Assembly: GCA_934747965.1 (NCBI GenBank)
Contig: CAKVHI010000003.1
Span: forward strand, 79,020-143,019
DNA length: 64,000 nt
Source: an uncultured Clostridia bacterium
GTDB taxonomy: Bacteria; Bacillota; Clostridia; Christensenellales; UBA1242
Reading direction: 5' to 3'
Shown: positions 25,256-33,594 of the stretch, piece by piece
Numbering within the stretch: the stretch's first letter is position 1
How the letters are laid out: each line of letters begins with the position of its first letter
Position numbers and translations under genes: made by a program
Notes under the pieces: generated by a model
The model's database searches: none
Seen by the model: the letters and a program-made list of their open reading frames with translations, nothing else
Told to the model about the DNA's origin: nothing

Positions 25256-25281
25256 ATTGTAAAGAAAAATCTCTTTACAAT
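25256..25281 (+). promoter_or_regulatory. Hairpin just before the ribosome site of the Ser/Arg-rich gene
   Basis: TTGTAAAGA and TCTTTACAA form a 9-bp stem ending 4 nt before AGGAGG, in the 5' leader of the gene at 25303. It could protect the mRNA end or tune translation. Confidence 0.5.
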
Positions 25282-25302
25282 TTATAGGAGGTGAAAACTA
25301 TT

Positions 25303-25500
25303 ATGATGAGAAAGAAAAATGCAAGCACTGAAACTCAAAATTGCTCTAACTGCTCAAACAACTGTGGTAAATGCGGTAGAAGCAAAAGTGCTACTAAATC
25401 TAATCAAGTAGAAACTTCAAGAAGCGCTGGAAAAAGAAGCCATAGTGCCACAACAACTCGCTCTAAATCAAGTTCTACTAGAAGCAGAAGTAGTAAATAG
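25303..25500 (+). CDS. Small Cys-motif, Ser/Arg/Lys-rich protein, 65 aa
   Basis: Not recognised. Starts MMRKKNAS; contains NCSNCSNNCGKCGRSKS (four Cys as two CxxC-like pairs) and ends in an RS-dipeptide tail (TTTRSKSSSTRSRSSK). Highly basic, with no hydrophobic core, so probably disordered and nucleic-acid or zinc binding. AGGAGGTG (25286-25293) gives a spacing of about 11 to ATG 25303; a GTG at 25291 is inside that site. It has its own terminator. High expression is likely from the ribosome site. Confidence 0.72.
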   Translation: MMRKKNASTETQNCSNCSNNCGKCGRSKSATKSNQVETSRSAGKRSHSATTTRSKSSSTRSRSSK

Positions 25501-25510
25501 TTTTCAAAAA

Positions 25511-25540
25511 AAAGGGAAAGTATCAACTTTCTCTTTTTAT
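25511..25540 (+). terminator. Terminator of the Ser/Arg-rich gene
   Basis: AAAGGGAAAGT pairs with ACTTTCTCTTT with one slip around a short ATC loop, followed by Ts. Confidence 0.75.
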
Positions 25541-25665
25541 TTGTATTTTCTCTTTTTATTGCTCTCTATTACATTTTCCTTGTTTATAAAATGATTTATA
25601 AAATCTATCAAAAATTTTAAACTTTTTTTAAAACAAATAGGGGTCATATTTTAATAGAGATGAAA

Positions 25666-26115
25666 TTATTTACTTATAATTTTTATAACTTCAAGGCATA
25701 AACGATAAACATTTATAGCGGAATGCTCTTTTATAATCGTTTGGCTTTCATCTGCAAATTTTTCAGTAAGATAAATATGCTGTTTATCATCTTTCATAGC
25801 ACAATCAAATGTAAATAATCTAAAATCATTACCATCAAATGTTAAACACAATGAATAAGCATCACCATTTTGATTTACAAAATTATCTTCATACTGTATT
25901 GCATAAATCTTTGCTTTATTTTCATAGTTTATTATAGATTCTTTTATAGGCATATATTTAACAGGAACATTATTTTCCTTCATAATGGCATCACAACAGC
26001 CCCTAAATACCGCTGTCCAAAGTTTGGAATCTTTGTCCATAAGCCTTATAAAATCTTTTTTTACTCTATTTAAGTATTTAAGCAATTTATTGCTTATTAG
26101 TTGATTATATGTCAT
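25666..26115 (-). CDS. Uncharacterised 149-aa protein
   Basis: Not recognised. Helical N-terminal third (MTYNQLISNKLLKYLNRVKKDFIRLMDKDSK), then beta-strand-like segments (IYAIQYEDNF, AYSLCLTFDGNDFRLFTFDCAM) and a C-terminal helix. No signal peptide or membrane segment. AAGGTAA lies 7 nt before the ATG. It follows the fakA operon terminator and stands alone. Confidence 0.78.
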   Translation of the reverse strand: MTYNQLISNKLLKYLNRVKKDFIRLMDKDSKLWTAVFRGCCDAIMKENNVPVKYMPIKESIINYENKAKIYAIQYEDNFVNQNGDAYSLCLTFDGNDFRLFTFDCAMKDDKQHIYLTEKFADESQTIIKEHSAINVYRLCLEVIKIISK

Positions 26116-26142
26116 AATGTTACCTTTTTAATTATTCCAAAA

Positions 26143-26187
26143 AAAACTAAACAGTAAAAGAATATAATCTGTTGTTTATTTAGTTTT
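26143..26187 (-). terminator. Terminator after fakA/yloV
   Basis: AAAACTAAACAG pairs, with bulges, with CTGTTGTTTATTTAGTTTT; T run on the minus strand. Confidence 0.6.
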
Positions 26188-26218
26188 ATAAAGTTATATT
26201 TCAATAACTTTAATTTTA

Positions 26219-27850
26219 TTATTCTAAACTAATTAGATAGTAATATACTGGTTGACCGCCACAAAGCATACTGATTTCTTTTTCAGGATAAAGTGCATAC
26301 AATTTTTCTTGCAAATTTAAGGCATCTTGTTCTTTAACTTCATCGCCATAAAATAGTGAAACATTTATAACATCATCAGACATCATTTTGTCTAGTAAAC
26401 TAATTACAGTTTCTTCGATTGTTTTACCTTTTGTTAAAATGCTTGAATCTGTTAAGCCAATTATATCATTTTTTTGGATGCTAATACCGTCAACATTTGT
26501 GTTTCTTACCGCATAAGTAATGCTTGCTGATTTTACAGTTTGCAAACTATCAGTCATCGCTTCTGTGTTTTCTTCAACAGATGCTTCTGGGTTAAAAGAC
26601 AAACAAGCACTCATTCCTTCTGGAATGTTTTTTGAAGGAATTACAATCAAATTTTTGTTGGTTAATTGTTTTGCTTGTTCGCAAGCAAGAATTATGTTTT
26701 TATTGTTTGGCAAAATAAAGATGTTCTTTGCATTAATCTCATCAACACCCTCTAAAATATCTTCTGCAGACGGATTCATAGTTTGACCGCCTTCCAAAAC
26801 ATAATCAACGCCAACATCTTTGAAGATAGAAACAAGCCCATCTCCGGCACAAACCGAAATTAAGCCATATTCTTTCATTTCTTCCAAGGCTTTTTGCTTT
26901 TTAAGTTCTCGGTTTTCTTCAAGCATATTTTCAATTTTAAGGTTAAACAATTCGCCAAGTTCCAAACCATAGCCTAGTGCTTTGTTTGGCTCATTTGTGT
27001 GAACATGGACTTTAACCAAACTTAAATCGCCGATACAGATAACTGAATCGCCAATTTCCATTAATTTTTCTCTAAGTCTGTCTATATCACTTACAGTAGT
27101 CTTTTTATGCATTTGAATAACCATAAATTCTGTACAATAAGCAAATTCAATATCCGCCAAATCCATTAAATTTACTTCGGCATTGCTTTTTACAACAGGA
27201 ACAACAGTTTCTGACATTTTAACTTCAACGCTTTCATCGCCAGTGATTAATTTATAAAATCCATTAAAAATAATCATCAAGCCTTGTCCACCACTGTCAA
27301 CAACACCTGCTTTTTTCAAAACTGGCAACAATTCTGGGGTCATTTGAAGAGCACTTTCGCCTTCATCAATAACACCTTTCAAAAATTCTTCAAAAGAGAT
27401 TTGCTTTTTTGAAAGTCTTGTTGCTGCCTCACTCATCATTCTTATAACTGTTAAGATTGTGCCTTCTTTTGGTTTTGTAACTGCGTTATATGCAACTTCA
27501 GCACCACTATTTATCGCTTTAGCAAAATTTTTTACATCAATTTCTTTTTCAGTTGAAAGCACCGTGCAAATACCTTTTAAAATTTGAGATAAAATAACGC
27601 CGCTGTTTCCTCTTGCGCCTCTTAACGCCCCCTTTTGCACTGCTTCGCATAAACTATCCAAATTATTGTTTGGACACATATTAATTTCTTTAACCGCACT
27701 GTTTAAAGTTAAACTCATATTTGTTCCAGTATCACCGTCTGGCACTGGAAAAACATTCAAACTGTCAACATAACTTCTATTTTCTTCTAATACCTTGCCA
27801 CCTGCTATAATCATCTTTCTGAATGTGGCACCATTTATATTTTTTTGCAT
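26219..27850 (-). CDS. fakA: Fatty-acid kinase FakA (DAK2/YloV family)
   Basis: 543 aa. N-terminal DAK2 kinase domain with the nucleotide/Mg segment FPVPDGDTGTNMSLTLNSA, RGARGNSGVILSQILKG and DSGGQGLM; C-terminal domain with GLISVCAGDGL and MTDSLQTVKSASITYAVR typical of YloV. FakA phosphorylates fatty acids bound by a FakB (DegV) partner. ATG 27850 is chosen: AGGGGG lies upstream of it, within an in-frame TTG extension. Follows the asp23-like gene by about 35 bp, the conserved rpmB/yloU/yloV arrangement. Confidence 0.93.
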   Translation of the reverse strand: MQKNINGATFRKMIIAGGKVLEENRSYVDSLNVFPVPDGDTGTNMSLTLNSAVKEINMCPNNNLDSLCEAVQKGALRGARGNSGVILSQILKGICTVLSTEKEIDVKNFAKAINSGAEVAYNAVTKPKEGTILTVIRMMSEAATRLSKKQISFEEFLKGVIDEGESALQMTPELLPVLKKAGVVDSGGQGLMIIFNGFYKLITGDESVEVKMSETVVPVVKSNAEVNLMDLADIEFAYCTEFMVIQMHKKTTVSDIDRLREKLMEIGDSVICIGDLSLVKVHVHTNEPNKALGYGLELGELFNLKIENMLEENRELKKQKALEEMKEYGLISVCAGDGLVSIFKDVGVDYVLEGGQTMNPSAEDILEGVDEINAKNIFILPNNKNIILACEQAKQLTNKNLIVIPSKNIPEGMSACLSFNPEASVEENTEAMTDSLQTVKSASITYAVRNTNVDGISIQKNDIIGLTDSSILTKGKTIEETVISLLDKMMSDDVINVSLFYGDEVKEQDALNLQEKLYALYPEKEISMLCGGQPVYYYLISLE

Positions 27851-27886
27851 TTCGCAAACTATCCCCCTAATATTCAACAAAAAAAG

Positions 27887-28237
27887 CTAAACCCTAACAC
27901 CAAGCACATTAACATTCACACTATCTACAATCATACCTGTAAATTTTTCTACAGAATATTTAATTGTGCTTTTTAAAGATTCAGCAACTGCGTTAATAGA
28001 AACGCCGTATTTTAAAATAACATATAAGTCGATATAAATCTTGTTGTCAACAGTAATAACTTTAACCCCTTTATTAGAGCTCTTTTTCTTAAAAAGCTCG
28101 TGCAAATTATCGCTAAATTTTTTAGCGACAAGGTCAACAACACCATAACAATCTAAAGCAACTTTTGCACAAACGCTTTCTATTGCTTCTTCTGTGATTG
28201 ATATTTTGCCATAAGAATTTGTTGTGTTAACAGGCAT
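27887..28237 (-). CDS. yloU: Asp23/Gls24-family protein (YloU)
   Basis: 116 aa. YGKISITEEAIESVCAKVALDCYGVVDLVAK followed by GVKVITVDNKIYIDLYVILKYGVSINAVAESLKSTIKYSVEKFTGM, the full Asp23 pattern. The family links to envelope stress and, by gene neighbourhood, to fatty-acid kinase. Divergent from rpmB. Confidence 0.95.
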   Translation of the reverse strand: MPVNTTNSYGKISITEEAIESVCAKVALDCYGVVDLVAKKFSDNLHELFKKKSSNKGVKVITVDNKIYIDLYVILKYGVSINAVAESLKSTIKYSVEKFTGMIVDSVNVNVLGVRV

Positions 28238-28367
28238 ATTTACTCCACTTAATCAAATTTTTTCAATCTTATTATTACCAATTTATTTTAGTAACATTAA
28301 TATATTACACAATTTTTTACTTAATTGCAATAATTTTTGAAATATTTTTTGAAATTTTTAAAAACAC

Positions 28368-28396
28368 TTGCAAATTATGTTTTTTTGTGTTACAAT
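28368..28396 (+). promoter_or_regulatory. Promoter of rpmB
   Basis: TTGCAA (28368-28373), 17-nt spacer, TACAAT (28391-28396). Confidence 0.7.
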
Positions 28397-28439
28397 ATCA
28401 AAGTTTTAAATTGATAAATCTATTAAAGGAGTTTTATAT

Positions 28440-28619
28440 ATGAGTAGAGTTTGTAGTATTTGCGGTAAAGGCAAAATGAAAGGTAATATGGTTAGCCACT
28501 CAAACATTAAAACAAACAAACACTATAATGCTAATGTTCAAAAAGTTAAAGTAGAAATTGACGGAACAACAAAGAGTGAATATGTTTGCACTAAATGTTT
28601 AAAAACTTTAAAAGACTAA
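28440..28619 (+). CDS. rpmB: 50S ribosomal protein L28
   Basis: 59 aa. MSRVCSICGKGKMKGNMVSHSNIKTNKHYNANVQKVKV then SEYVCTKCLKTLK. The two CxxC pairs mark the zinc-binding L28 form. AAAGGAG lies before the ATG; own promoter and terminator. It is transcribed away from yloU-fakA, as in Bacillus. Confidence 0.95.
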   Translation: MSRVCSICGKGKMKGNMVSHSNIKTNKHYNANVQKVKVEIDGTTKSEYVCTKCLKTLKD

Positions 28620-28632
28620 TTTACAAAAAAGC

Positions 28633-28661
28633 AAAAAAGCGGAGTTCTCCGCTTTTTTTTT
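28633..28661 (+). terminator. Terminator of rpmB
   Basis: AAAAAAGCGGAG-tt-CTCCGCTTTTTT, perfect 12-bp stem with T run. Confidence 0.92.
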
Positions 28662-28738
28662 GTTCGCTTAATAATCTTCATGTTTAACCATTTTTTGAAA
28701 TCAAAAACAAAAAACAGATATGTAACACAATTTGTGTT

Positions 28739-28816
28739 TTAGCCTTTAAGTTGTTTCCTAAAAATAAGTTTTAAAAGTGGGACTAAAACTTTTGGTGCTT
28801 TAATGCAAATAATCAT
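28739..28816 (-). CDS. spoVM: SpoVM-like sporulation peptide, 25 aa
   Basis: MIICIKAPKVLVPLLKLIFRKQLKG. Compared from memory with Bacillus SpoVM (26 aa), it keeps the I-K-x-P-K block with the key proline, an amphipathic basic helix and the length. It has a strong GGAGG 8 nt before the ATG. It sits between rpe and rpmB, the place spoVM has in Bacillus. SpoVM marks the outer forespore membrane by curvature and recruits SpoIVA. Too short for routine gene callers. A SigE promoter was looked for but not convincingly found. Confidence 0.8.
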   Translation of the reverse strand: MIICIKAPKVLVPLLKLIFRKQLKG

Positions 28817-28872
28817 AACAATATCCTCCGCTAAAATATGATATGATTTATTTTGAATTTTGGTTATTAACT

Positions 28873-29508
28873 TTAAATTTTTAATTTTTTAATTAACTCT
28901 GTTTTGTTATCTGCGTTTTTAAAAGCCCCGCCCACAACAACTATGTCGGCACCCGCTTTTTTTATTTTGTCTATATTATTCAAGTTAACCCCGCCATCAA
29001 CTTCAATTATTTTGTCTGGAAACATTTTGCGTGTCGACTCTATTTTATCAAAAATTTCATCAATAAAAGTTTGACCATACTCCCCAATTTTAACGCTCAT
29101 AATCAAAATCAAATCAAACAAATCTTTAAGTCGTTCTATTTTCTCTGGCTTTGTTGAAACAAAAAGAGCCAAGCCCACTATAACTTTCTTTTGTTTCAAA
29201 TATGAAAGTGTTGCAATCAAATCTTCAATGTTATCAAAGGCTTCATAGTGAACGGTTATGATGTTGGCGCCACTAAAAACATAGTTTTCAACAAGATTTT
29301 TTGGCTTGTCAACCATCAAATGGCAATCTAAAACAAATGTTGAATTGTCATTTATGTTTTTAACTTTATTAAAGTCAAAAGTTTTGTTTTTGGTAAGACT
29401 TCCGTCCATAATATCTAGGTGCAAAAAATCTGCTCCACTAGATATAATTTGTGGTAGCATTTCTTCTATGTTGTCATTGTATGGCAAACTTGAAACAGAA
29501 ACTAGCAT
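28873..29508 (-). CDS. rpe: Ribulose-phosphate 3-epimerase
   Basis: 211 aa TIM barrel of the pentose phosphate pathway. Metal/catalytic segments: FLHLDIMDG, DCHLMV, ITVHYEA, IEVDGGVN and ADIVVVGGAF. The usual MSVNPGFGGQ loop reads MSVKIGEYGQ here, somewhat altered but conserving the Met-Ser-Val start and final Gly-Gln. AAGGAG precedes the ATG. Confidence 0.93.
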   Translation of the reverse strand: MLVSVSSLPYNDNIEEMLPQIISSGADFLHLDIMDGSLTKNKTFDFNKVKNINDNSTFVLDCHLMVDKPKNLVENYVFSGANIITVHYEAFDNIEDLIATLSYLKQKKVIVGLALFVSTKPEKIERLKDLFDLILIMSVKIGEYGQTFIDEIFDKIESTRKMFPDKIIEVDGGVNLNNIDKIKKAGADIVVVGGAFKNADNKTELIKKLKI

Positions 29509-29524
29509 ATTTTATCTCCTTAAA

Positions 29525-29869
29525 CTAAAACGCATATTTAATATGATTTATTTCATCGCCTAAAACTTCTATAACATCAAATCTAAACTTACTTTCCAAA
29601 AGGTTGTGAAATTTTAAATAAATTGTTGCACAATCACGAATTTTCTTTTGTTTGAAAGGTGTTACGGCTTCACAAGGATAGCCAAACAATGTTGATGCCC
29701 GTGTTTTAACTTCGACAAAAACTCTTTCACCACTTTGTTTATCAAAGCAAATAATATCAATTTCTCCAATAAAATTGGTATAATTTTTCTTTAAAATTTT
29801 ATATCCCTGTTTTTTTAAAAATTTTTCTGCAAGTATTTCGCCCTTTGTTCCCAAAATTTTTGTGTTCAT
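29525..29869 (-). CDS. yraN: YraN/UPF0102 endonuclease-like protein
   Basis: 114 aa. LGTKGEILAEKFLKKQGYKILKKNYTNFIGEIDIICFDKQSGERVFVEVKTRAS: the GEIDI and FVEVKTR blocks are the PD-(D/E)XK-like core of UPF0102. It sits directly after rnhB, its usual partner. Function in DNA or RNA processing is presumed from the fold. Confidence 0.93.
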   Translation of the reverse strand: MNTKILGTKGEILAEKFLKKQGYKILKKNYTNFIGEIDIICFDKQSGERVFVEVKTRASTLFGYPCEAVTPFKQKKIRDCATIYLKFHNLLESKFRFDVIEVLGDEINHIKYAF

Positions 29870-29881
29870 CTTTAACCTTTT

Positions 29882-30505
29882 TTAAACATTAAAATTTTTT
29901 ATAAAACTTTCTCTGTGAAGTTCGCACTTCCCAAATTTTTTTAAAAGTTCAATATGTTCTTTTGTTCCATAGCCTTTGTGCTTTTCAAAATGGTAATTAG
30001 GATATATTTTAGAATAATCTTTCATAATTCTATCCCTAGTTACTTTTGCCAAAATACTGGCACAGCCAATAGAATAACTTAAAAAATCGCCTTTGATTAT
30101 TGAAAGAGTTTCGACATCCAAATTTAATCCAGTAACAGCATCAACAAGCACAACATCTGGCTTTATGTTTAGCCCTTTAACCGCTTCAGTCATACCTCGT
30201 TTGGTGGCATTCAAAATGTTTATTTCATCAATAATCTTTTCATTCACTATTGATATTTTAAAGGCTAAAGCCGTTTTAATAATTTTGTCATACAAAACTT
30301 CTCGTTTTGTTTCAGAAAGTTTTTTACTGTCATCAACGCCTTCAATTATGCTAGCACTGTCTAGTGGCATAATAACTGCACAAACAACCACAGGACCTGC
30401 AAGCGGACCTCTTCCTGCTTCATCTACCCCACAAATAAAGTTATAGCCTTTTTCTAAAAACTTTTTTTCATACTGAAATTTGTCAACAATCTCTTTAGTT
30501 TTCAT
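29882..30505 (-). CDS. rnhB: Ribonuclease HII
   Basis: 207 aa. Removes ribonucleotides from DNA. Catalytic N-terminal GVDEAGRGPLAGPVV and later DAVTGLNL and SILAKVTRDRIM; HKGYGTKEH near the end. ATG 30505 is chosen: a longer frame to 30544 would run across the promoter. No ribosome site; the -10 box is 7 nt upstream, so a leaderless message is likely. Confidence 0.95.
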   Translation of the reverse strand: MKTKEIVDKFQYEKKFLEKGYNFICGVDEAGRGPLAGPVVVCAVIMPLDSASIIEGVDDSKKLSETKREVLYDKIIKTALAFKISIVNEKIIDEINILNATKRGMTEAVKGLNIKPDVVLVDAVTGLNLDVETLSIIKGDFLSYSIGCASILAKVTRDRIMKDYSKIYPNYHFEKHKGYGTKEHIELLKKFGKCELHRESFIKNFNV

Positions 30506-30512
30506 AAAAATT

Positions 30513-30540
30513 ATTTTATCACAAATCATAAAATTGTCAA
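30513..30540 (-). promoter_or_regulatory. Promoter of rnhB (leaderless spacing)
   Basis: Minus strand TTGACA (30535-30540), 16-nt spacer, TAAAAT (30513-30518), 7 nt to the ATG at 30505. Divergent from the next promoter, 22 bp away. Confidence 0.7.
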
Positions 30541-30562
30541 ACAAGATTACAAAAATATTTTA

Positions 30563-30591
30563 TTGACAAAAATTTACTTTTTTGATAAAAT
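30563..30591 (+). promoter_or_regulatory. Promoter of the 192-aa orphan
   Basis: TTGACA (30563-30568), 17-nt spacer, TAAAAT (30586-30591). Confidence 0.8.
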
Positions 30592-30610
30592 TTATTATAT
30601 AGAGGCAGAA

Positions 30611-31189
30611 ATGTTAACAAAAATTAATTCAAAACGAGTTTATAATTATTTAAAAAATAACAACTTTGACATTCAAAATGTTAATCCAAAAATTAAAGAT
30701 TTGCTTTTTGACCCAAAAATTTTGAAAGAGGTAAACAGCAACCTTAAAAGCAATGATAAAATACTTTATGTTAAAGATATTTTTTTGCTTGAAGTATGCT
30801 TGCTTAACTCAGTTTTTAAAGATAATAATGGAAATAATAAAATCTCCTACAACTTTATAAAAAGGCAATTTGGAATAAAGGTCTATGACCAGAATTTTGA
30901 TATAAAAAAACAGCAATTATTTTTGAAAAACAACCCAAATTTTTCAGGGAAATATAAAGTGTATAGAATTCCTAATATGTTTGTTGAAAGTTGTTGTGAT
31001 AGTGAAAATCATTTTAATTTAAATATGAAAACAAATAGTTTTTTCGTAATTAAACAAATTTCTTTGCAATCACTTTTAAAGTCAAAAATAGATTTTATAA
31101 CAGTAGAGCAACTTGAAAATTTGCAGTCTAACATTGAATTTAGTGATAAAATAGCAAAATTAAAAGAAGACAGAAAAAAAGAGTTATAA
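30611..31189 (+). CDS. Uncharacterised 192-aa protein
   Basis: Not recognised. Lys/Asn-rich, with short hydrophobic strands (ILYVKDIFLLEVCLLNSVF; YKVYRIPNMFVESCC) and a charged helical end (KIAKLKEDRKKEL). No signal peptide or membrane helix. ATG 30611 is used because GAGG lies about 6 nt upstream; an in-frame TTG at 30563 is part of the promoter. Own promoter and terminator: an independent single gene divergent from rnhB. Confidence 0.78.
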   Translation: MLTKINSKRVYNYLKNNNFDIQNVNPKIKDLLFDPKILKEVNSNLKSNDKILYVKDIFLLEVCLLNSVFKDNNGNNKISYNFIKRQFGIKVYDQNFDIKKQQLFLKNNPNFSGKYKVYRIPNMFVESCCDSENHFNLNMKTNSFFVIKQISLQSLLKSKIDFITVEQLENLQSNIEFSDKIAKLKEDRKKEL

Positions 31190-31220
31190 AAAATGCGGAC
31201 TAAAATGTCTGCATTTTTTA
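31188..31220 (+). terminator. Terminator of the 192-aa orphan
   Basis: AAAAAATGCGGAC (31188-31200) pairs with GTCTGCATTTTTT (31207-31219) with one G-U pair. Confidence 0.85.
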
Positions 31221-31236
31221 TAAATAAAGACTTAAA

Positions 31237-32073
31237 TTAAAAGTCTAAAATAATCTTTCCTAACTTACCCTTTCTATAATCATCCAAAATTGCTTTTGCT
31301 CCCCTTTCATAATCAACTTCTTTATTCTTCATTAAAAATCCACGAGAAAAACAAATTTCATCATATATTTCAATTATGGACTTATCTTTTACATCAACAT
31401 TATATCTTTCTTTAAAAACTAAAGGATGTTTTTCTTTTAATTCGAAAATAAATTCATAGCACAAATCTGTTAAAATCAAAACCTCATCTTTAATCGAGCC
31501 AATATACGCTAAGTGCCTAGCAACAACTTCATCATCAAGATTTGGCCATAATGTTCCGGGAGTGTCTAGTAGTTCAATATTTCCATCAACCTTTACCCAT
31601 TTGGTTTGTTTAGTAACACCGGGTTTGTTGCCAACTTCAGCCTTATTTTTGCCAGCAAAATTATTTATTAATGTGCTTTTTCCTACATTTGGAACACCTA
31701 TAACAATAAGTCTTAAAGGGATATTTATGCCTTTTGATTTGTTACGCTCAATTTTTTTTATCATCAAAAATTTTGTTTTGCTTATTATTTCTTTATAAGC
31801 ATTTGGCTTAGTGCTGTCTAAAACAACAAATTGAGAATTTTCAGTAACAAGGCTTTTACTAAAAGGCTCCAGATCTGCTTGATTAACAAAATCTGCTTTG
31901 TTTAAAACAAAAATTACAGGTTTTGAGCCGATTATTGCCTTAAATTTGGGGTTTAAGGTCGAAATGGGTGCCCTACTATCTAAAACATACAAAACAACAT
32001 CACTGAGTTTGATTTTTTCTTTTAATTCATCCATTGTTTTTTTCATGTGTCCCGGAAACCAATTTATTTTCAT
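31237..32073 (-). CDS. rbgA: Ribosome-biogenesis GTPase RbgA (YlqF)
   Basis: 278 aa. Begins MKINWFPGHMKKTMDELKEK. Circularly permuted GTPase: G4 NKAD comes first (residues near 60), then G1 GVPNVGKST, then G3 DTPG. Acts in late 50S assembly. ATG 32073 has AAAGGAG 6 nt upstream; a longer frame reaches 32109 over trmD. Follows rimM-trmD in the usual order. Confidence 0.95.
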   Translation of the reverse strand: MKINWFPGHMKKTMDELKEKIKLSDVVLYVLDSRAPISTLNPKFKAIIGSKPVIFVLNKADFVNQADLEPFSKSLVTENSQFVVLDSTKPNAYKEIISKTKFLMIKKIERNKSKGINIPLRLIVIGVPNVGKSTLINNFAGKNKAEVGNKPGVTKQTKWVKVDGNIELLDTPGTLWPNLDDEVVARHLAYIGSIKDEVLILTDLCYEFIFELKEKHPLVFKERYNVDVKDKSIIEIYDEICFSRGFLMKNKEVDYERGAKAILDDYRKGKLGKIILDF

Positions 32074-32095
32074 AACAACTCCTTTGTTTTTTATT

Positions 32096-32770
32096 TTATT
32101 TTTTATCATCTAACAAGTCTGGTCTGTTTTTTTGAGTAATTTCCAAACTTTTTTGTTTACGCCACTTTTCAATTTCAGCATGATTTCCGCTTAAAAGCAC
32201 AGGTGGCACTTTAAGACCACAAAAATCACTTGGTCTTGTGTATTGAGGATATTCAAGAAGATTTTGACTGAAACTTTCCTCCACGCTAGAATGAGAATTG
32301 TGAAGCACTTTAGGAAGTAACCTTGTAAGGCTATCAACAAAAACCATACTAGGCAATTCCCCACCAGTCAAAACATAATCGCCAATAGATATTTCTTCCA
32401 TATCAAAATAATCTATAACTCGTTGGTCAACACCTTCATAATGACCACACAAAATGATTATATGATCAAATTCAATATAATCTTTTAGCATGCTTTGTTT
32501 TAAAGTTTTGCCTTTAGGACTCATATAAATTATTTTTGTATTTTGAGTTTTTAATTTGTTTATTGCATCAAAAATCGGCTGACACATCAAAATCATTCCA
32601 TCTCCACCACCAAAAGGGACATCATCTACTTGCCCATGTTTGTTTGTTGAAAAATCTCTGAAGTTAATAAGATTTATTTCAATCAAATCATTGTCTTGAG
32701 CACGCTTTAATATCGAAGATTTAAGTGGCGAGAACATTTCAGGAAAAAGAGTTAAAATATCTATCTTCAT
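32096..32770 (-). CDS. trmD: tRNA (guanine-37-N1) methyltransferase
   Basis: 224 aa SPOUT enzyme. MKIDILTLFPEMFSPLKSSI opening, CGHYEGVDQRVIDYF, and EISIGDYVLTGGELPSMVFVD knot region binding AdoMet. Overlaps rimM by ATGA. Confidence 0.97.
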   Translation of the reverse strand: MKIDILTLFPEMFSPLKSSILKRAQDNDLIEINLINFRDFSTNKHGQVDDVPFGGGDGMILMCQPIFDAINKLKTQNTKIIYMSPKGKTLKQSMLKDYIEFDHIIILCGHYEGVDQRVIDYFDMEEISIGDYVLTGGELPSMVFVDSLTRLLPKVLHNSHSSVEESFSQNLLEYPQYTRPSDFCGLKVPPVLLSGNHAEIEKWRKQKSLEITQKNRPDLLDDKK

Positions 32771-33261
32771 ACAATAACCTCACTTAAAATTTTAGAATTT
32801 AATATCATTTTGTTGTTTTCATAATCAACATTTTCTATTAACCCGTCAATCAAACAAAACACATATTCTTTTTTACTATCTTTTACAGTATAAATATCTT
32901 TAGAGCCGAAATTTTCTATATCACACAAATAGCCTAAAAACAAGTTTTCATCTGTAAATACTTGCATATTAATTAAATCATCAACCAAATATTCCCCATT
33001 TTTTAAAGAAATATTTTTGCGTTTAACAAAAATCTTTTTGTTTTTTAAACTCTGCGCGATATTTACATCCTCAACTTGCTCTAATTTAACAAACAAAAAC
33101 CCCGACTTTCCGCTTAAAAACTTAACTTTATATTCCTCTTTTTCAACAAAACAAGTTTTTAAGTCTATGAAGTCATTTTTTGAAAATGATGAATTAATTT
33201 TTAGCGTTCCATCAAGCCCACGAGTTGAAACTATTGTGCCAATTTCTATTATATCTTTCAT
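32767..33261 (-). CDS. rimM: 16S rRNA processing protein RimM
   Basis: 164 aa. Two-barrel protein: IGTIVSTRGLDGTLKINSSF at the start and a PRC-barrel with LVDDLINMQVFTDENLFLGYL. Helps 30S maturation through S19. It has its own promoter behind the khpA terminator with no ribosome site, so probably leaderless. Confidence 0.93.
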   Translation of the reverse strand: MKDIIEIGTIVSTRGLDGTLKINSSFSKNDFIDLKTCFVEKEEYKVKFLSGKSGFLFVKLEQVEDVNIAQSLKNKKIFVKRKNISLKNGEYLVDDLINMQVFTDENLFLGYLCDIENFGSKDIYTVKDSKKEYVFCLIDGLIENVDYENNKMILNSKILSEVIV

Positions 33262-33268
33262 AAAATTT

Positions 33269-33297
33269 ATTATATCAAATTATCAAGGATATTTCAA
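33269..33297 (-). promoter_or_regulatory. Promoter of rimM-trmD-rbgA (leaderless spacing)
   Basis: Minus strand TTGAAA (33292-33297), 17-nt spacer, TATAAT (33269-33274), 7 nt before the ATG at 33261. Confidence 0.75.
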
Positions 33298-33316
33298 TTA
33301 ATTTTATACAACACAT

Positions 33317-33345
33317 AAAAAAACCGCCTAGCAAGCGGTTTTTTT
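33317..33345 (-). terminator. Terminator of ylxM-ffh-rpsP-khpA
   Basis: AAAAAACCGC and GCGGTTTTTT around a 7-nt loop, overlapping the end of khpA's 3' flank; separates this operon from rimM-trmD. Confidence 0.88.
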
Positions 33346-33577
33346 ATTCCATTATTTTAACAAAATATTTTACATTGTTATTTTCTTGAGCACTTTTTAC
33401 AATTGCTCTTATTGAATTTGCAATTTTGCCATTTTTGCCAATAACTTTTCCTAAATCTTGCGAATTTACAGTTACTTTTAAAATGACAGTATTTTCATTT
33501 TCATTAACGCTTTCAACTTTCACATCTTCTTTATTAATAACAAGTGATTTAACAATGTAGGTTACTAGTTCTTCCAT
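33344..33577 (-). CDS. khpA: KH-domain RNA-binding protein KhpA (YlqC)
   Basis: 77 aa, one KH domain with the GKNGKIANSIRAIVKS loop. KhpA pairs with KhpB/Jag in RNA binding affecting cell division. Usual place directly after rpsP. Confidence 0.95.
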   Translation of the reverse strand: MEELVTYIVKSLVINKEDVKVESVNENENTVILKVTVNSQDLGKVIGKNGKIANSIRAIVKSAQENNNVKYFVKIME

Positions 33578-33594
33578 AACTCCTCCTATATTGT

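Noticed and set aside
28817..28875. SigE promoter before spoVM
   Set aside because: CATATCAT/CATATTTT boxes exist but no -35 ATA at the right distance; not convincing.
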